Below are positions 51,022 to 60,964 of a DNA stretch of 64,000 nucleotides, one piece after another. How positions within the stretch are numbered: position 1 is the stretch's first letter; each line of letters starts with the position of its first letter. The position numbers and the translations under genes are program-made. The stretch lies in the NCBI GenBank assembly GCA_964475755.1, contig CAYYXR010000003.1, positions 1 to 64,000 on the forward strand, in the 5' to 3' direction. The stretch comes from UBA11612 sp964475755 (GTDB lineage: Bacteria; Pseudomonadota; Alphaproteobacteria; Rhodospirillales; Rhodospirillaceae). The notes under the pieces are model-generated. The model was not told the DNA's origin, did not search any database, and was given only the letters and a program-made list of their open reading frames with translations.

Positions 51022-52701
51022 TTAGGCTGCGTCCTTGGCGAGCATGGCCTCAAAGTACGTAGGTTCAAGCGGCTTAGAATAAAAATAACCTTGAATAATC
51101 CCGCATCCGTTTTCCTTGAGGAATTCGACATGCTCCAGAATTTCCGCGCCTTCGGCCCCGACTTCCAAATTCAAGCCCTGGGAGAAGCCGATGATCGCAC
51201 GCGCTATTTCTTTTGTATTTTGATTGACTTGCACGTCGTGAACAAAGGCGCGGTCAATTTTCAAAGTGGTTATTGGAAAGCGGGAGAGATAGCTGAGGCT
51301 TGAGTATCCGGTTCCAAAGTCGTCAATGGATAGTCCGCAGCCGAGTTCCCGTACGGCCTGCATTCGCGCTATGGCTGCGTCCACGTCGTTCATAACCATG
51401 CTTTCGGTTATTTCCAACTCGAGCCACTGAGGTTCCAGTTCAAACTCACTCAGCGCATTGACGACGTGATCTAGAAGGTCTTTAGCTCGAAATTGCTGCG
51501 CGGAGACATTAACCGGCATTCGAATCGGGTGATATCCGGCCTTTTGCCATGCTCGCGCTTGGCGGGCTGACTCCCGAAGTGCCCAGGTTCCAATATCCAG
51601 AATTAATCCCGTTTCTTCAGCGATAGGAATAAACTCACCGGGACTTACCAACCCATGTTCGGGATCGCGCCAGCGAATGAGCGCTTCCGCGCCTTTGACC
51701 CTGTTCGTCAAAACGTCCATCTTTGGCTGATAAAACAGGACGAATTCCTCCTTGGCCAGTGCAAGGCGCATCCGTTTCTCAAGCGCTAGTCTGTTTCTGG
51801 CTTTGGTATTCATGTCGCCGGAAAAGAATCTGTACTCGCCGCCGCCGCCGCTTTTCGCATGCTGCATGGCGCTAAGGCCGTCTTTCAGAAGGTCGTCAAA
51901 GCTCTCTCCATCCGTCGGATAAATGCTGATGCCAATGGAGAACGTTGTGACCACTTCTTCGCCTTTCAGGCTGAAGGGTTTTTTGACGGACTTAAGGACT
52001 TTTTCAGCAACGATCACGCTGTCGTCTATGGCGCTGATAGGTGTCATCACCGCAAATTTATCGCCGTCCAAGCGCGCTGCGGTATCGCTGGAGCGAATGA
52101 CTTTTCTCAGCCGGTTGGCCACTTCTTTGAGAAGTTCATCACCGGCGGCATAGCCAAGGGCATCATTGATGAGAGTGAAACGATCCAAGCCCATTACGAG
52201 AAGAGCGATGGACTTGTTGGACCGTTTTGCATTTAGGATGTTCTGTGCAACACGGTCGGAGAGGAGGCTTCGATCGGGCAGATCCGTGAGCGGGTCGTAG
52301 CCAACGCGGCGTGTGTCTCCCGATGATGCTTCGGATTGAAAAGATTCAGACAGTATGACCGCGAGAAAGCTGCTCGGTGATCCCGGTTCATCATTTATCG
52401 AGCGCATGTCCAAATCGTGCACCTGAGCCCGTCCGTCGGCATGCACAGACCGTACGGACTGAAAGCGCTTCGGTTCGGGGCGGTTTGCCCAGATTTCCTT
52501 GCATAGGTCCGGGCTATTGACGTCTTGGAATAAAGTTTTGGCGTTCAAGCCCAGAAGAGACGCTTCTTTATGGCCCGTCAGCTTTTCAAAGGCTCGGTTT
52601 ACGCGTTGGATAACACCGTCGCGGTCGGTAACCATGACCGCATCCGTCGTCGCATCCAGCACCCCTGAAAATAGAGCTTCGGTTCCTACCGCCTGCACCA
52701 A
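51022..52701 (-). CDS. PAS-GGDEF(degenerate)-EAL phosphodiesterase
   Basis: 559 residues. PAS domain at about 10-120 (SGVLDATTDAVMVTDRDGVI). The GGDEF domain has its signature changed to LDGDKFA, so cyclase activity is unlikely. The EAL domain keeps EALIRWRDP (near 337), LEITESMVMN, IDDFGTGYSSLSYL, LKIDRAF and GAEGAE, which suggests an active c-di-GMP phosphodiesterase. A TTG at 52701 after AAGGGA, or GTG 52698, is the start. Convergent with phoU. Confidence 0.88.
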   Translation of the reverse strand: MVQAVGTEALFSGVLDATTDAVMVTDRDGVIQRVNRAFEKLTGHKEASLLGLNAKTLFQDVNSPDLCKEIWANRPEPKRFQSVRSVHADGRAQVHDLDMRSINDEPGSPSSFLAVILSESFQSEASSGDTRRVGYDPLTDLPDRSLLSDRVAQNILNAKRSNKSIALLVMGLDRFTLINDALGYAAGDELLKEVANRLRKVIRSSDTAARLDGDKFAVMTPISAIDDSVIVAEKVLKSVKKPFSLKGEEVVTTFSIGISIYPTDGESFDDLLKDGLSAMQHAKSGGGGEYRFFSGDMNTKARNRLALEKRMRLALAKEEFVLFYQPKMDVLTNRVKGAEALIRWRDPEHGLVSPGEFIPIAEETGLILDIGTWALRESARQARAWQKAGYHPIRMPVNVSAQQFRAKDLLDHVVNALSEFELEPQWLELEITESMVMNDVDAAIARMQAVRELGCGLSIDDFGTGYSSLSYLSRFPITTLKIDRAFVHDVQVNQNTKEIARAIIGFSQGLNLEVGAEGAEILEHVEFLKENGCGIIQGYFYSKPLEPTYFEAMLAKDAA

Positions 52702-52811
52702 TCCCAGTGTCCCTTGTTAAACGCAGGAAGGCTCTAAGCCTTTGACTTGCGGCTCTTTTATAGACACGGTTTAGCGGGTTGCGGCTGGGATGTGAAACCA
52801 GAAGTAGAGAT

Positions 52812-53246
52812 TTATCGGCTCTTATCGAGATTTTCGATCATACGAGACAGGATATTGAACGCATTTCCCTGCTCCGGGGCCGACAAATTGCTCATGGCCA
52901 TTGCGGAAACGCTGCGCGCTGCGCTCATGATTTCTTCCTGCAGGTCTTTGGTTTTTGATGTCAGGAAGACCAGGGTGCGGCGTTTATCGTTGGGATCAGG
53001 CTTTCGTACAATAAGATCGTCTCTCTCCATACGGCTCAATGTGTTCGCCATTGTCGGTTGCTCCACGTTGATCCGCCGACACAGATCGGCTTGCGTGAGG
53101 CCGTCTTTTTCGAAAAGCATGACAAGCGGTGCGAATTGGCCGGGCGCGACGCCGAACTTTTTAAGCGCATCCTGGAGTTCGCGGTCGTAAAGGCGGCCAA
53201 GCAAACCGATTTGATACCCAAGAGAGTCTATACGTCGAATTGCCAT
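52812..53246 (-). CDS. MarR-family transcriptional regulator
   Basis: 144 residues. Winged-helix with recognition region LTQADLCRRINVEQPTMANT and wing RKPDPNDKRRTLVFLT. MarR proteins are mostly repressors of nearby genes controlled by small ligands. The neighbour downstream (EAL protein) is a possible but unproven target. Confidence 0.9.
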   Translation of the reverse strand: MAIRRIDSLGYQIGLLGRLYDRELQDALKKFGVAPGQFAPLVMLFEKDGLTQADLCRRINVEQPTMANTLSRMERDDLIVRKPDPNDKRRTLVFLTSKTKDLQEEIMSAARSVSAMAMSNLSAPEQGNAFNILSRMIENLDKSR

Positions 53247-53276
53247 GGCTGACTGTACTCAAACACAAATTTTGCG

Positions 53277-53648
53277 TTAGTTCTTAGAATATCCCTTGGA
53301 GCGCATACAACTCTCGAATTCCCTGTTGTAGGCGGTTGTTGTATTGGCTCTCTCGTACCGCTCCATGGGGGTTTCTCCTCGGCTCATGCCCGTTCCGGTT
53401 TGACTAGGTGAAGTCCCGTATTCCGTTCGAGGGGTTCCAGTTCGGATCAGCGTTATTTCCTCGGCCTCGCGAGCGCAGGCGCGTTCATCCGCGGCCATCT
53501 CGCTCGCTGACCGGCTCGCGTGATGCCAAGAGGCGCTGCATCCCGCCAACGTAAAGGCGACTGAAATCAAAATCGGAAATGACCACGAAATTGACTCCGT
53601 GACGACGTCACGCTTGACCTGGATAGCGGGACCTGATTTTTTCGCCAT
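53277..53648 (-). CDS. Small lipoprotein, unknown function
   Basis: 123 residues. Signal-like stretch SFPILISVAFTLAGC with lipobox LAGC at about residue 37, preceded by a longer than usual basic N-terminus (the start could be later than the ATG at 53648, which has GGGAGA upstream). The mature part has Ser/Thr/Arg-rich sequence and a final Cys (FESCMRSKGYSKN). No family recognised. Divergent from the MaoC gene. Confidence 0.65.
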   Translation of the reverse strand: MAKKSGPAIQVKRDVVTESISWSFPILISVAFTLAGCSASWHHASRSASEMAADERACAREAEEITLIRTGTPRTEYGTSPSQTGTGMSRGETPMERYERANTTTAYNREFESCMRSKGYSKN

Positions 53649-53712
53649 CGAAATCTCCCAACATTCTTCGCCGGTGATCATTTCCCGTGCGCAACTCGGA
53701 GAATATGATCGC

Positions 53713-54159
53713 ATGTCCAGCCTACACCAATCCAGTCCTCAATCGGGCAAATCCTTTGACCAACTGTCCGTCGGCATGTCCGCGTCCCTTACGAGGACCG
53801 TAACCGAAGCCGATATTGTCAAATTTGCGGAAGTATCGGGAGATACCAACCCCATGCATCTCGACGAGGCATTTGCATCGGCCAGCATATTTAAAAGCCG
53901 CGTTGCCCATGGTGCGCTGACATCGTCCTACATTTCCGCGGTATTGGGCACAAAATTGCCTGGTCCGGGTGCAATATACTTGTCCCAGAGCGTTAAATTT
54001 AAAGCACCGGTCCGCATTGGCGACGTGGTGACGGCGCGGTCGGAGATCACAGGTTTGGACCCGGACCGAAAGCTCGTGACATTTAAGACGCAGTGCTTGA
54101 TTGGTGACAAAGTCGTCGTTGACGGTGAGGCGACCCTAATTGTGCCGGAACGCGTATAA
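53713..54159 (+). CDS. MaoC-like (R)-specific enoyl-CoA hydratase
   Basis: 148 residues. The hotdog hydratase motif has Asp and His in SGDTNPMHLDEAFA, with KSRVAHGALTSSYIS following. Members hydrate trans-2-enoyl-CoA to (R)-3-hydroxyacyl-CoA, for polyhydroxyalkanoate or other pathways. GGAGAATATGATCGC precedes the ATG. Followed 60 bases later by ribF. Confidence 0.88.
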   Translation: MSSLHQSSPQSGKSFDQLSVGMSASLTRTVTEADIVKFAEVSGDTNPMHLDEAFASASIFKSRVAHGALTSSYISAVLGTKLPGPGAIYLSQSVKFKAPVRIGDVVTARSEITGLDPDRKLVTFKTQCLIGDKVVVDGEATLIVPERV

Positions 54160-54219
54160 AATCGTTATCAATAAGTGTTGGTTTGCGGGCTTAGACACGT
54201 AAGTGACAACAAGTCAGAC

Positions 54220-55203
54220 ATGAATATTTTCCGCAGTTGGAGTGAAGTTCCGCCGCCTTTAAAGGGCGGTGTGCTTGTGCTCGGCAATTTCGATGGATTG
54301 CATCGTGGACACCAAGAAGTCATCGGGCGCGCAAAGGAAATTGCCAAAAGTCGCGGTGTCGCGTCCGCTGTAATGACGTTCGAGCCTCATCCGCGAGTTT
54401 TTTTTAATCCTGACCAAGAGCCGTTCAGACTTTGTCCGTTTCGCATGAAGGCGCGGCTGATGGAATCGTTAGGCATCGACTATCTTTACGTTCAAACTTT
54501 CGATCTCGAATTTTCGAAACGCTCCGCAGAAAATTTTGTCGAAGAAGTTTTGGTTGGCGGCCTCAATATTTCGCATGTTGTCGTGGGGTACGATTATGTC
54601 TTCGGATATCAACGCAAAGGAAACGTGGAGCTTTTAAGGTCGCTTTCAACCAAATTCGGCTTTGAGGTAACCGCCATTGAGAAAATCACTCTTGAGCAAG
54701 GTCACCGATTTTCCTCGACCAACGTTCGCAATTTACTGAAAGAGGGAAAATGCGAAAGTGCTGCGGCTTTGCTCGGACGGTATTGGGAGATTGAAGGCCG
54801 GGTGGAACAAGGCGATCAGCGAGGCCGGCAATTGGGATTCCCAACGGCAAACTTGCCGTACAAAGATTATTTGCATCCAAAAAAGGGTGTTTACGCCGTG
54901 TGTGCTGGCATCGACAAGGGAGCGGATACGATATGGCATCCGGGGGTGGCGAATTTTGGAAACCGCCCCACCTTTGACAAGAAAGATGTATTGCTTGAAG
55001 TGCACTTGCTCGATGGAGACCAGGACCTTTATCATAAGCACCTGCGGGTGGCCCTGATCGAGTTTTTGCGGGGCGAGGTGAAGTTCGACGGACTAGAGGC
55101 GCTGCAAGTCCAAATCGCCAAGGACTGCCAGACCGCTCGTGATTTACTTGCGAGCGGCAGTTTTTCCGCCACCACTGCGCCGTTCGTGTCGTATCGGGGC
55201 TGA
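54220..55203 (+). CDS. ribF: Bifunctional riboflavin kinase / FAD synthetase
   Basis: 327 residues. FMN-adenylyltransferase half: VLVLGNFDGLHRGHQEVIGR and MTFEPHPRVFF, SSTNVRNLLKEG. Riboflavin-kinase half: GRQLGFPTANL and a DYLHPKKGVYAV segment. Makes FMN and FAD. The ATG at 54220 gives the family start. ileS follows after 231 bases. Confidence 0.95.
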   Translation: MNIFRSWSEVPPPLKGGVLVLGNFDGLHRGHQEVIGRAKEIAKSRGVASAVMTFEPHPRVFFNPDQEPFRLCPFRMKARLMESLGIDYLYVQTFDLEFSKRSAENFVEEVLVGGLNISHVVVGYDYVFGYQRKGNVELLRSLSTKFGFEVTAIEKITLEQGHRFSSTNVRNLLKEGKCESAAALLGRYWEIEGRVEQGDQRGRQLGFPTANLPYKDYLHPKKGVYAVCAGIDKGADTIWHPGVANFGNRPTFDKKDVLLEVHLLDGDQDLYHKHLRVALIEFLRGEVKFDGLEALQVQIAKDCQTARDLLASGSFSATTAPFVSYRG

Positions 55204-55362
55204 GCAATAAACTTAATTTATCATTAAATACCAGGGCATTATGCTAATAGCCCGTCCGCGTGGCAGGCCTCGCCCCACTTGAACAGTGCGGTGGTCCCTG
55301 GTAGATAGCGCGCCCATGTTCACTTGGATTGTCGCAGAGCGCCTTGGTGCGCGAATTAGCCA

Positions 55363-55386
55363 CCCCATTCCCTAAACGGAATGGGG
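55363..55386 (+). promoter_or_regulatory. Hairpin in the ileS leader
   Basis: CCCCATTCC-CTAAAC-GGAATGGGG, a perfect nine-base stem, 48 bases before the ileS ATG. No T run follows, so it is not an intrinsic terminator. The rest of the 231-base ribF-ileS gap holds no gene. It may shape the leader or mark a promoter; a T-box is not recognisable. Confidence 0.4.
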
Positions 55387-55434
55387 ACAAGCGCTACTCG
55401 CTCAACCGCCACAATTTAGTAGGACTCTGCGACC

Positions 55435-58281
55435 ATGGCCGACCCGGCTGATTCCAATAAACCTGACTACCGTTCAACTGTTTTTCTTCCCTCAACCGAC
55501 TTCCCAATGAAAGCCGGGCTGCCCAAGCTCGAGCCCACATTGCTCGAACGTTGGGAAAAAATGGATATGTACAACCGGCTGCGTGCAGAATCGAAAGGAC
55601 GCGAGAAGTTCGTGCTGCACGATGGCCCGCCCTACGCCAACGGACATCTACACATCGGTCATGCGCTCAATAAAATTTTGAAAGATGTGATTGTCCGCGC
55701 GAAACAGATGACAGGCTATGATTCCAACTATGTGCCCGGTTGGGATTGTCACGGATTGCCCATCGAATGGAAGATCGAGGAGGAATACCGCAAAAAAGGC
55801 AAAAACAAAGACGATGTGCCAATTGCGGAATTTCGAAATGAATGCCGCGAATTCGCAGCAAAATGGATTGAAGTTCAAAAAGAGGAATTCAAGCGTTTAG
55901 GGGTCGTGGGGGACTGGGAACATCCCTACATCACAATGAATTTCAATGCTGAAGCTGCGATTGTTCGTGAGTTGGGTAAGTACGTCCTCAATGGCGGTTT
56001 GTATCGCGGATCGAAGCCGGTCTTGTGGTCGGTGGTCGAGAAGACGGCGCTGGCCGATGCCGAAGTTGAATATGACGATCATACGTCCACGACCATATGG
56101 GTGCGCTTTCCCGTTGTGAAAACGAATGTCGAAGCGATTCAGGGTGGTTCAGTTGTAATCTGGACCACGACTCCTTGGACCATACCGGGTAACCGTGCCA
56201 TCGCCTTTGGCCCGGACATGGAATATGCCGTCATAAGGGTCTCTAACGTTGACGAAGGCAGCCTTGCCAAGCCCGGTGAAGTCATGGTTTTGGCAACCGA
56301 TTTGCTGCAATCGGTTTTGAAGGATTCCAAAATTTCAGATCACGAAGTCGTCGTGACGCTGAAGGGGGCGAATCTAGAAGGGACCGTGTGCCGCCATCCT
56401 TTTGATGGTCAAGGTTACGACTACGACGTACCGCTGTTTGCGGGTGATTTTGTGACCACTGAGCAAGGCACGGGTTTTGTTCACGTGGCGCCCGGTCACG
56501 GTGAGGACGACTTCTATCTATGCAGAACTCATGACATTCAAGTTCCGGAAACTGTGGATGACGGCGGCTTGTACTATGATCATGTGCCGTTGTTTGGGGG
56601 CAAGCACGTGTTCAAGGTCGACCCGGATGTGGTTGAGGCCTTGAAGGACGCTGGCGCGTTGCTGGCGCACGGCAAGCTTGACCATAGCTATCCGCATTCA
56701 TGGCGCTCGAAAGCGCCACTTATTTTCCGCACCACGCCACAATGGTTCATTTCCATGGAGACAAACGATCTGCGCAAGAAGGCGTTGGATGCGATTGCGG
56801 CGACCAAGTGGGTGCCTGCGCAAGGGCGCAACAGAATTCAATCGATGATCGAATCCCGTCCGGATTGGTGTATTTCACGCCAACGTCATTGGGGTGTGCC
56901 GCTCACAGTATTCGTCAATAAGAAGAGTGGCGACCTTCTGCGCGACCAAGCAGTCTATGACCGTATTGCAGAGGCGGTTTCGAAAGAAGGCGGAGACGCG
57001 TGGCTGAATTCTCCCCCGGAGAGATTTTTGGGCAACGAATACATCGCGGACGAGTGGACACAAGTTAGTGATATTATTGAGGTGTGGTTCGATTCGGGCA
57101 CCTCGCATGTCTACACTCTTGAAGAGCGGGACGACCTTAAATGGCCCGCAGATCTTTATTTGGAAGGGTCCGACCAGCATCGCGGGTGGTTTCATACGTC
57201 TTTGCTCGAGTCATGCGGCACGCGTGGGCGAGCGCCATTCGAAGCGGTTTTAACGCATGGGTTCGTTCTCGACGAAAAAGGCCGCAAGATGTCCAAATCT
57301 TTGGGCAATGTCGTTGCGCCCCAAGACGTGATGAATCAGTCTGGCGCGGATATTCTGCGGTTATGGGTCGTGGCGTCCGATTACGGCGCTGATTTGTCCA
57401 TTGGCCCAAATATCCTCAAGCAAATGAGCGATCTTTACCGCCGCTTGCGCAATACGTTGCGCTTCTTGTTGGGTAATCTATCCGGGTTCAGCGAAGAAGA
57501 ACGCGTTTCATACGACGAGATGCCGGAGCTGGAGCAATGGGTTCTTCATCGCTTGTGGGAGATCGACAAAACAATTCGCGAGGCCTGTGATGATTTTGAC
57601 TTTCACGGCCTGTTCAATGAGCTGCACAACTTCTGCACCGTTGAGTTGTCTGCATTCTATTTTGATATCCGCAAGGATGCGCTGTATTGCGATCTGCAAA
57701 ATAGCGTGCGCCGCCGGGCCTGCCGGACTGTTCTGGATACGTTATACGATTGCCTTGTAAAATGGTTGGCGCCGTTCACCTGCTTTACAGCCGAAGAAGC
57801 GTGGCTTGCGCGCAATCCGGGGGTAGAAGGCTCGGTGCACCTTGAGCAGTTCCCGGTCATTCCAGAAAGCTGGCGGAATGACGCGCTGGCCGAAAAATGG
57901 GCAAAAATCAGGCTTGTGCGTAGAGTCGTTACTGGCGCATTGGAGAAAGAACGGGCCGCGAAGCATATTGGTGCTTCACTGCAAGCGCATCCGAAAGTAT
58001 GGGCGCCAGCGGATCTTTTGAGCGCTGTTAGCGGTCATGACATGGAAGATATCTGCATCACGTCGGCTATTAGTATTCAGGGGGGTGCCCCGCCGGAAGG
58101 TGCGTACGCTCTCCCCGAAGTGCCGGGAGTGGGCGTGGTTGTGGAATTGGCCTCCGGCGAGAAATGTCAAAGGTGCTGGAAGGTCCTAGAAGATGTTGGA
58201 CGCCACAAACACATCGGCGTGTGCGAGCGGTGTGATGATGCCGTGGAAATCATCGCCGCGGCTGCAGTATCATTGGATTGA
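55435..58281 (+). CDS. ileS: Isoleucyl-tRNA synthetase
   Basis: 948 residues, normal bacterial length. HIGH motif in ANGHLHIGHALNKILK (residues 73-76), editing domain, KMSKS in GRKMSKSLGNVV (near 618), and a C-terminal zinc site (CQRCWKV ... CERCDDAV). Charges tRNA-Ile and edits Val. Its stop is two bases before the lspA ATG, the usual ileS-lspA pairing. Confidence 0.97.
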   Translation: MADPADSNKPDYRSTVFLPSTDFPMKAGLPKLEPTLLERWEKMDMYNRLRAESKGREKFVLHDGPPYANGHLHIGHALNKILKDVIVRAKQMTGYDSNYVPGWDCHGLPIEWKIEEEYRKKGKNKDDVPIAEFRNECREFAAKWIEVQKEEFKRLGVVGDWEHPYITMNFNAEAAIVRELGKYVLNGGLYRGSKPVLWSVVEKTALADAEVEYDDHTSTTIWVRFPVVKTNVEAIQGGSVVIWTTTPWTIPGNRAIAFGPDMEYAVIRVSNVDEGSLAKPGEVMVLATDLLQSVLKDSKISDHEVVVTLKGANLEGTVCRHPFDGQGYDYDVPLFAGDFVTTEQGTGFVHVAPGHGEDDFYLCRTHDIQVPETVDDGGLYYDHVPLFGGKHVFKVDPDVVEALKDAGALLAHGKLDHSYPHSWRSKAPLIFRTTPQWFISMETNDLRKKALDAIAATKWVPAQGRNRIQSMIESRPDWCISRQRHWGVPLTVFVNKKSGDLLRDQAVYDRIAEAVSKEGGDAWLNSPPERFLGNEYIADEWTQVSDIIEVWFDSGTSHVYTLEERDDLKWPADLYLEGSDQHRGWFHTSLLESCGTRGRAPFEAVLTHGFVLDEKGRKMSKSLGNVVAPQDVMNQSGADILRLWVVASDYGADLSIGPNILKQMSDLYRRLRNTLRFLLGNLSGFSEEERVSYDEMPELEQWVLHRLWEIDKTIREACDDFDFHGLFNELHNFCTVELSAFYFDIRKDALYCDLQNSVRRRACRTVLDTLYDCLVKWLAPFTCFTAEEAWLARNPGVEGSVHLEQFPVIPESWRNDALAEKWAKIRLVRRVVTGALEKERAAKHIGASLQAHPKVWAPADLLSAVSGHDMEDICITSAISIQGGAPPEGAYALPEVPGVGVVVELASGEKCQRCWKVLEDVGRHKHIGVCERCDDAVEIIAAAAVSLD

Positions 58282-58283
58282 TA

Positions 58284-58832
58284 ATGATGCTCGACAATCA
58301 CGATTCAGCGATTGTGCGAAAAATGCCCATTGTTGGATTGGTTGTCGCCGTGGTGGCTCTTTTCGCCGATCAAGTCTCTAAATATATAATGGTCGAGTTG
58401 GTCATGCGTCCCGACGGCATTTCCGGCACGCCATTTTATTCGTCCAGAATCATCGAAGTGTTGCCCGTTTTTCAGCTCCGAATGGCCTGGAACACGGGCA
58501 TTAGCTTTTCTTTGTTTGATTCAGGTACAACACTGACGATTGTGGCCCTTATCATTGTTCAGTCGGTCATTATGCTGACAATTTTGTGGTTCATGTGGCA
58601 CATGAGTGGAGCGTGGATGCAAACGGCTTGTGGTTTGATCGTTGGAGGTGGGTTAGGAAATATCGTAGATCGCATTACAATGGGCGCGGTCGCGGATTTC
58701 CTCGATTTTTTCTGGCAAGATTGGCACTTTCCCACATTCAACTTGGCTGATACCTGTATCTCCGTCGGCGTGGGGATGTGGCTGCTTGACGCCCTTATCA
58801 CGCGCCCCCACCATAAGGTGAGTAACGGTTGA
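58284..58832 (+). CDS. lspA: Lipoprotein signal peptidase (signal peptidase II)
   Basis: 182 residues, four helices. The catalytic Asp residues are in GNIVDRITMGAVADF and FNLADTCISVG; an N-terminal ADQVSKYIM and AWNTGISFSLF are conserved. It cleaves prolipoprotein signal peptides after diacylglyceryl modification. Starts at ATG 58284 (or 58287), just after ileS. Several lipoproteins in this window would be its substrates. Confidence 0.95.
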   Translation: MMLDNHDSAIVRKMPIVGLVVAVVALFADQVSKYIMVELVMRPDGISGTPFYSSRIIEVLPVFQLRMAWNTGISFSLFDSGTTLTIVALIIVQSVIMLTILWFMWHMSGAWMQTACGLIVGGGLGNIVDRITMGAVADFLDFFWQDWHFPTFNLADTCISVGVGMWLLDALITRPHHKVSNG

Positions 58833-58891
58833 TTCGATTGGTTGAATTACGGCGGTCGCATATTCCGCGACGTGGTCTGAAGAGGTTATGT

Positions 58892-59452
58892 ATGCGTAGT
58901 CATATTTCTAAGTTCGCGCTTTTGGTGACGGTGACAGCCGTGTTGTCTGGCTGTGAGGGTGTGCGCAATACAATTGGCCTCGAGCGGTCGGTGCCGGACG
59001 AATTTGCCGTTGCGGCGCCTGTGCCATTGGTCATCCCGCCGGACTTCAATTTGCGTCCTCCTGCACCAGGCTCGGACCGCGCCCAAGTGTCGCCGGCCGA
59101 CCAGGCGCGGACCGCGCTGGTGGGCCGCGCTAGGATGCAGGCATTGCAGCAGCGAGGTATGACGCAAGGTGAAGCGCAATTACTAACGTTGGCGGGTGTT
59201 GAAAATGTGCCGCCAAACATTCGTATTACCCTGGATAAAGAGGTGTCGTCATTTGCGCGGGAAGATTCCTCTTTCACCGATCGGCTGGTGTTTTGGAGAG
59301 AAGGGGGGCAAGCGAGCCTTGGCGGGACAGCGCTCGACCCTGTTGCAGAAATGCGCCGGCTGAACCAAAACGCCGCGGCAGGAAAAGAAGCCAGCGAAGG
59401 GCCGATTCCGGTCATTACGCGCGGCGGATCGTCGGTTCTCAACGTCTTCTAA
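58892..59452 (+). CDS. DUF3035 lipoprotein
   Basis: 186 residues. Lipobox VLSGC at about residues 15-19, then the DUF3035 core (RSVPDEFAVAAPVPLVIPPD, FNLRPPAPGS) typical of an alphaproteobacterial family found next to lspA. Function not established. GAAGAGG precedes the ATG at 58892. Located between lspA and the M16 peptidase pair. Confidence 0.85.
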   Translation: MRSHISKFALLVTVTAVLSGCEGVRNTIGLERSVPDEFAVAAPVPLVIPPDFNLRPPAPGSDRAQVSPADQARTALVGRARMQALQQRGMTQGEAQLLTLAGVENVPPNIRITLDKEVSSFAREDSSFTDRLVFWREGGQASLGGTALDPVAEMRRLNQNAAAGKEASEGPIPVITRGGSSVLNVF

Positions 59453-59587
59453 GCTGCGCGCTGTATCATTACGAGCTTGTATCGTTACAGAATCGACGAG
59501 AGATTCGGGGCTCTCGGCGTTGACCTGCCGACTGTTCGGCTCCATGTTCGTTGTTGGACAACGTATTGCTGCCAACCCGGAGCGAAC

Positions 59588-60964
59588 ATGACTCGAATAG
59601 TATCCGCAGTTTTGGCCTTTGTGCTGCTTGGTGTCGGGGCATCTCGTTTTGCGGATGCGGCCATCTACAACGCCGAATCCTTCATGCTCGACAATGGTAT
59701 GCAGGTGGTTGTGATTCCCAATCACCGCTCACCTGTGGTCACGCACATGGTCTGGTACAAAGTAGGGTCTGCCGACGAGCCGCCTGGAAAATCGGGAATT
59801 GCTCATTTTCTAGAGCATCTCATGTTCAAAGGCACGCCGCGCTTCCCTGAGGGTGCGATGACGGACATCGTCGCCAAAAATGGTGGTCAGCAAAATGCGT
59901 TCACCAGTTGGGATTATACGGGATATTACCAAAACATCGCCGTTGATCGGCTTCCATTGGTTATGGATATGGAAGCGGACCGTATGAGGAATCTGATTCT
60001 TAGTGAAGAAGACGTAGAGACGGAACGCGAGGTTATTATTGAAGAGCGCCGGAGCAGAACAGAGAATGTTCCGGGTGCTCTGCTAAGCGAACGTGTCAGT
60101 GCTGCTTTGTGGGGCACCAATCATTACGGGGTGCCGATCATAGGTCACATGGAAGAAATGCTGGCCTTGTCCAGGCAGGATGCGTTCGATTTCTATGAAG
60201 ACTATTACGGGCCGCACAATGCAATTCTCGTCATTGGTGGAGATATCACGGCGGAAGATTTGAAGCCGTTGGCTGAAAAATACTACGGGGCAATTCCGGC
60301 GAGTGATGATTGGACCGGAGAACAGATGCCCCGCAAGCGATCTGAATTTTTGGCGCCTGTTGTGGACACGGAAATTGTCATGAGACATGAGCAGGTTGCC
60401 CAGCCCCAGTGGTCGCGTCAATACACTGCCCCCAGCTATGCAGTGGGCAACCGCGAAGATGTTTATGCCCTGGATATTTTCTCCGAAATTGCTGGCGGGG
60501 GATCGACGTCTAAATTGTATCGTGAACTCGTTGTGGACCAAGGGGTGGCGGTGAGCGTTTATACCGGATACCGCGGCGAAGCTGTTTCGTATGGTACGTT
60601 TTATATCTCTTTCACACCCAGCCCAGGTGTTTCCCTTGAGGATGCTGAAGCAGCGTACGAAGAGGCTATGAACAAATTGCTGGAAGGCGGCATTACTGAG
60701 GAAGACGTCGAAAACGCCAAGCGAAGATTTGCGGCGCGCCTTGCCTACGCAACCGACTCACCCATTTCAGCCGCGCGTGGATTAGGTGCATCTCTCGCGG
60801 TTGGACTGACGTTGGACGAGGTCGAATCCCACCCGGACGAAATTGCGAAGGTTACTTTAGAGCAAGTGTTGGGCGCTGCGCGCCGGCTCTTCTCGGACAA
60901 CTCCTCGACAACCGGCATATTGCTTCCGCTTGTAGAAAGAACAGCTATGGAGGCGGCGCAATGA
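59588..60964 (+). CDS. M16-family zinc metalloprotease (catalytic member)
   Basis: 458 residues. A signal peptide (about 1-24) and the inverted zinc motif HFLEH (residues 73-77), with the downstream glutamate in EEDVETEREVIIEE. Pitrilysin-type periplasmic protease of the sort found in pairs in alphaproteobacteria. CCCGGAGC precedes the ATG at 59588. Its stop overlaps the start of the second M16 protein by four bases (ATGA). Confidence 0.93.
   Translation: MTRIVSAVLAFVLLGVGASRFADAAIYNAESFMLDNGMQVVVIPNHRSPVVTHMVWYKVGSADEPPGKSGIAHFLEHLMFKGTPRFPEGAMTDIVAKNGGQQNAFTSWDYTGYYQNIAVDRLPLVMDMEADRMRNLILSEEDVETEREVIIEERRSRTENVPGALLSERVSAALWGTNHYGVPIIGHMEEMLALSRQDAFDFYEDYYGPHNAILVIGGDITAEDLKPLAEKYYGAIPASDDWTGEQMPRKRSEFLAPVVDTEIVMRHEQVAQPQWSRQYTAPSYAVGNREDVYALDIFSEIAGGGSTSKLYRELVVDQGVAVSVYTGYRGEAVSYGTFYISFTPSPGVSLEDAEAAYEEAMNKLLEGGITEEDVENAKRRFAARLAYATDSPISAARGLGASLAVGLTLDEVESHPDEIAKVTLEQVLGAARRLFSDNSSTTGILLPLVERTAMEAAQ

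Noticed and set aside
55363..55386. Intrinsic terminator of ribF
   Set aside because: The stem is good but is followed by ACAAGCGCT, with no T run, and it lies nearer to ileS than to the ribF stop.
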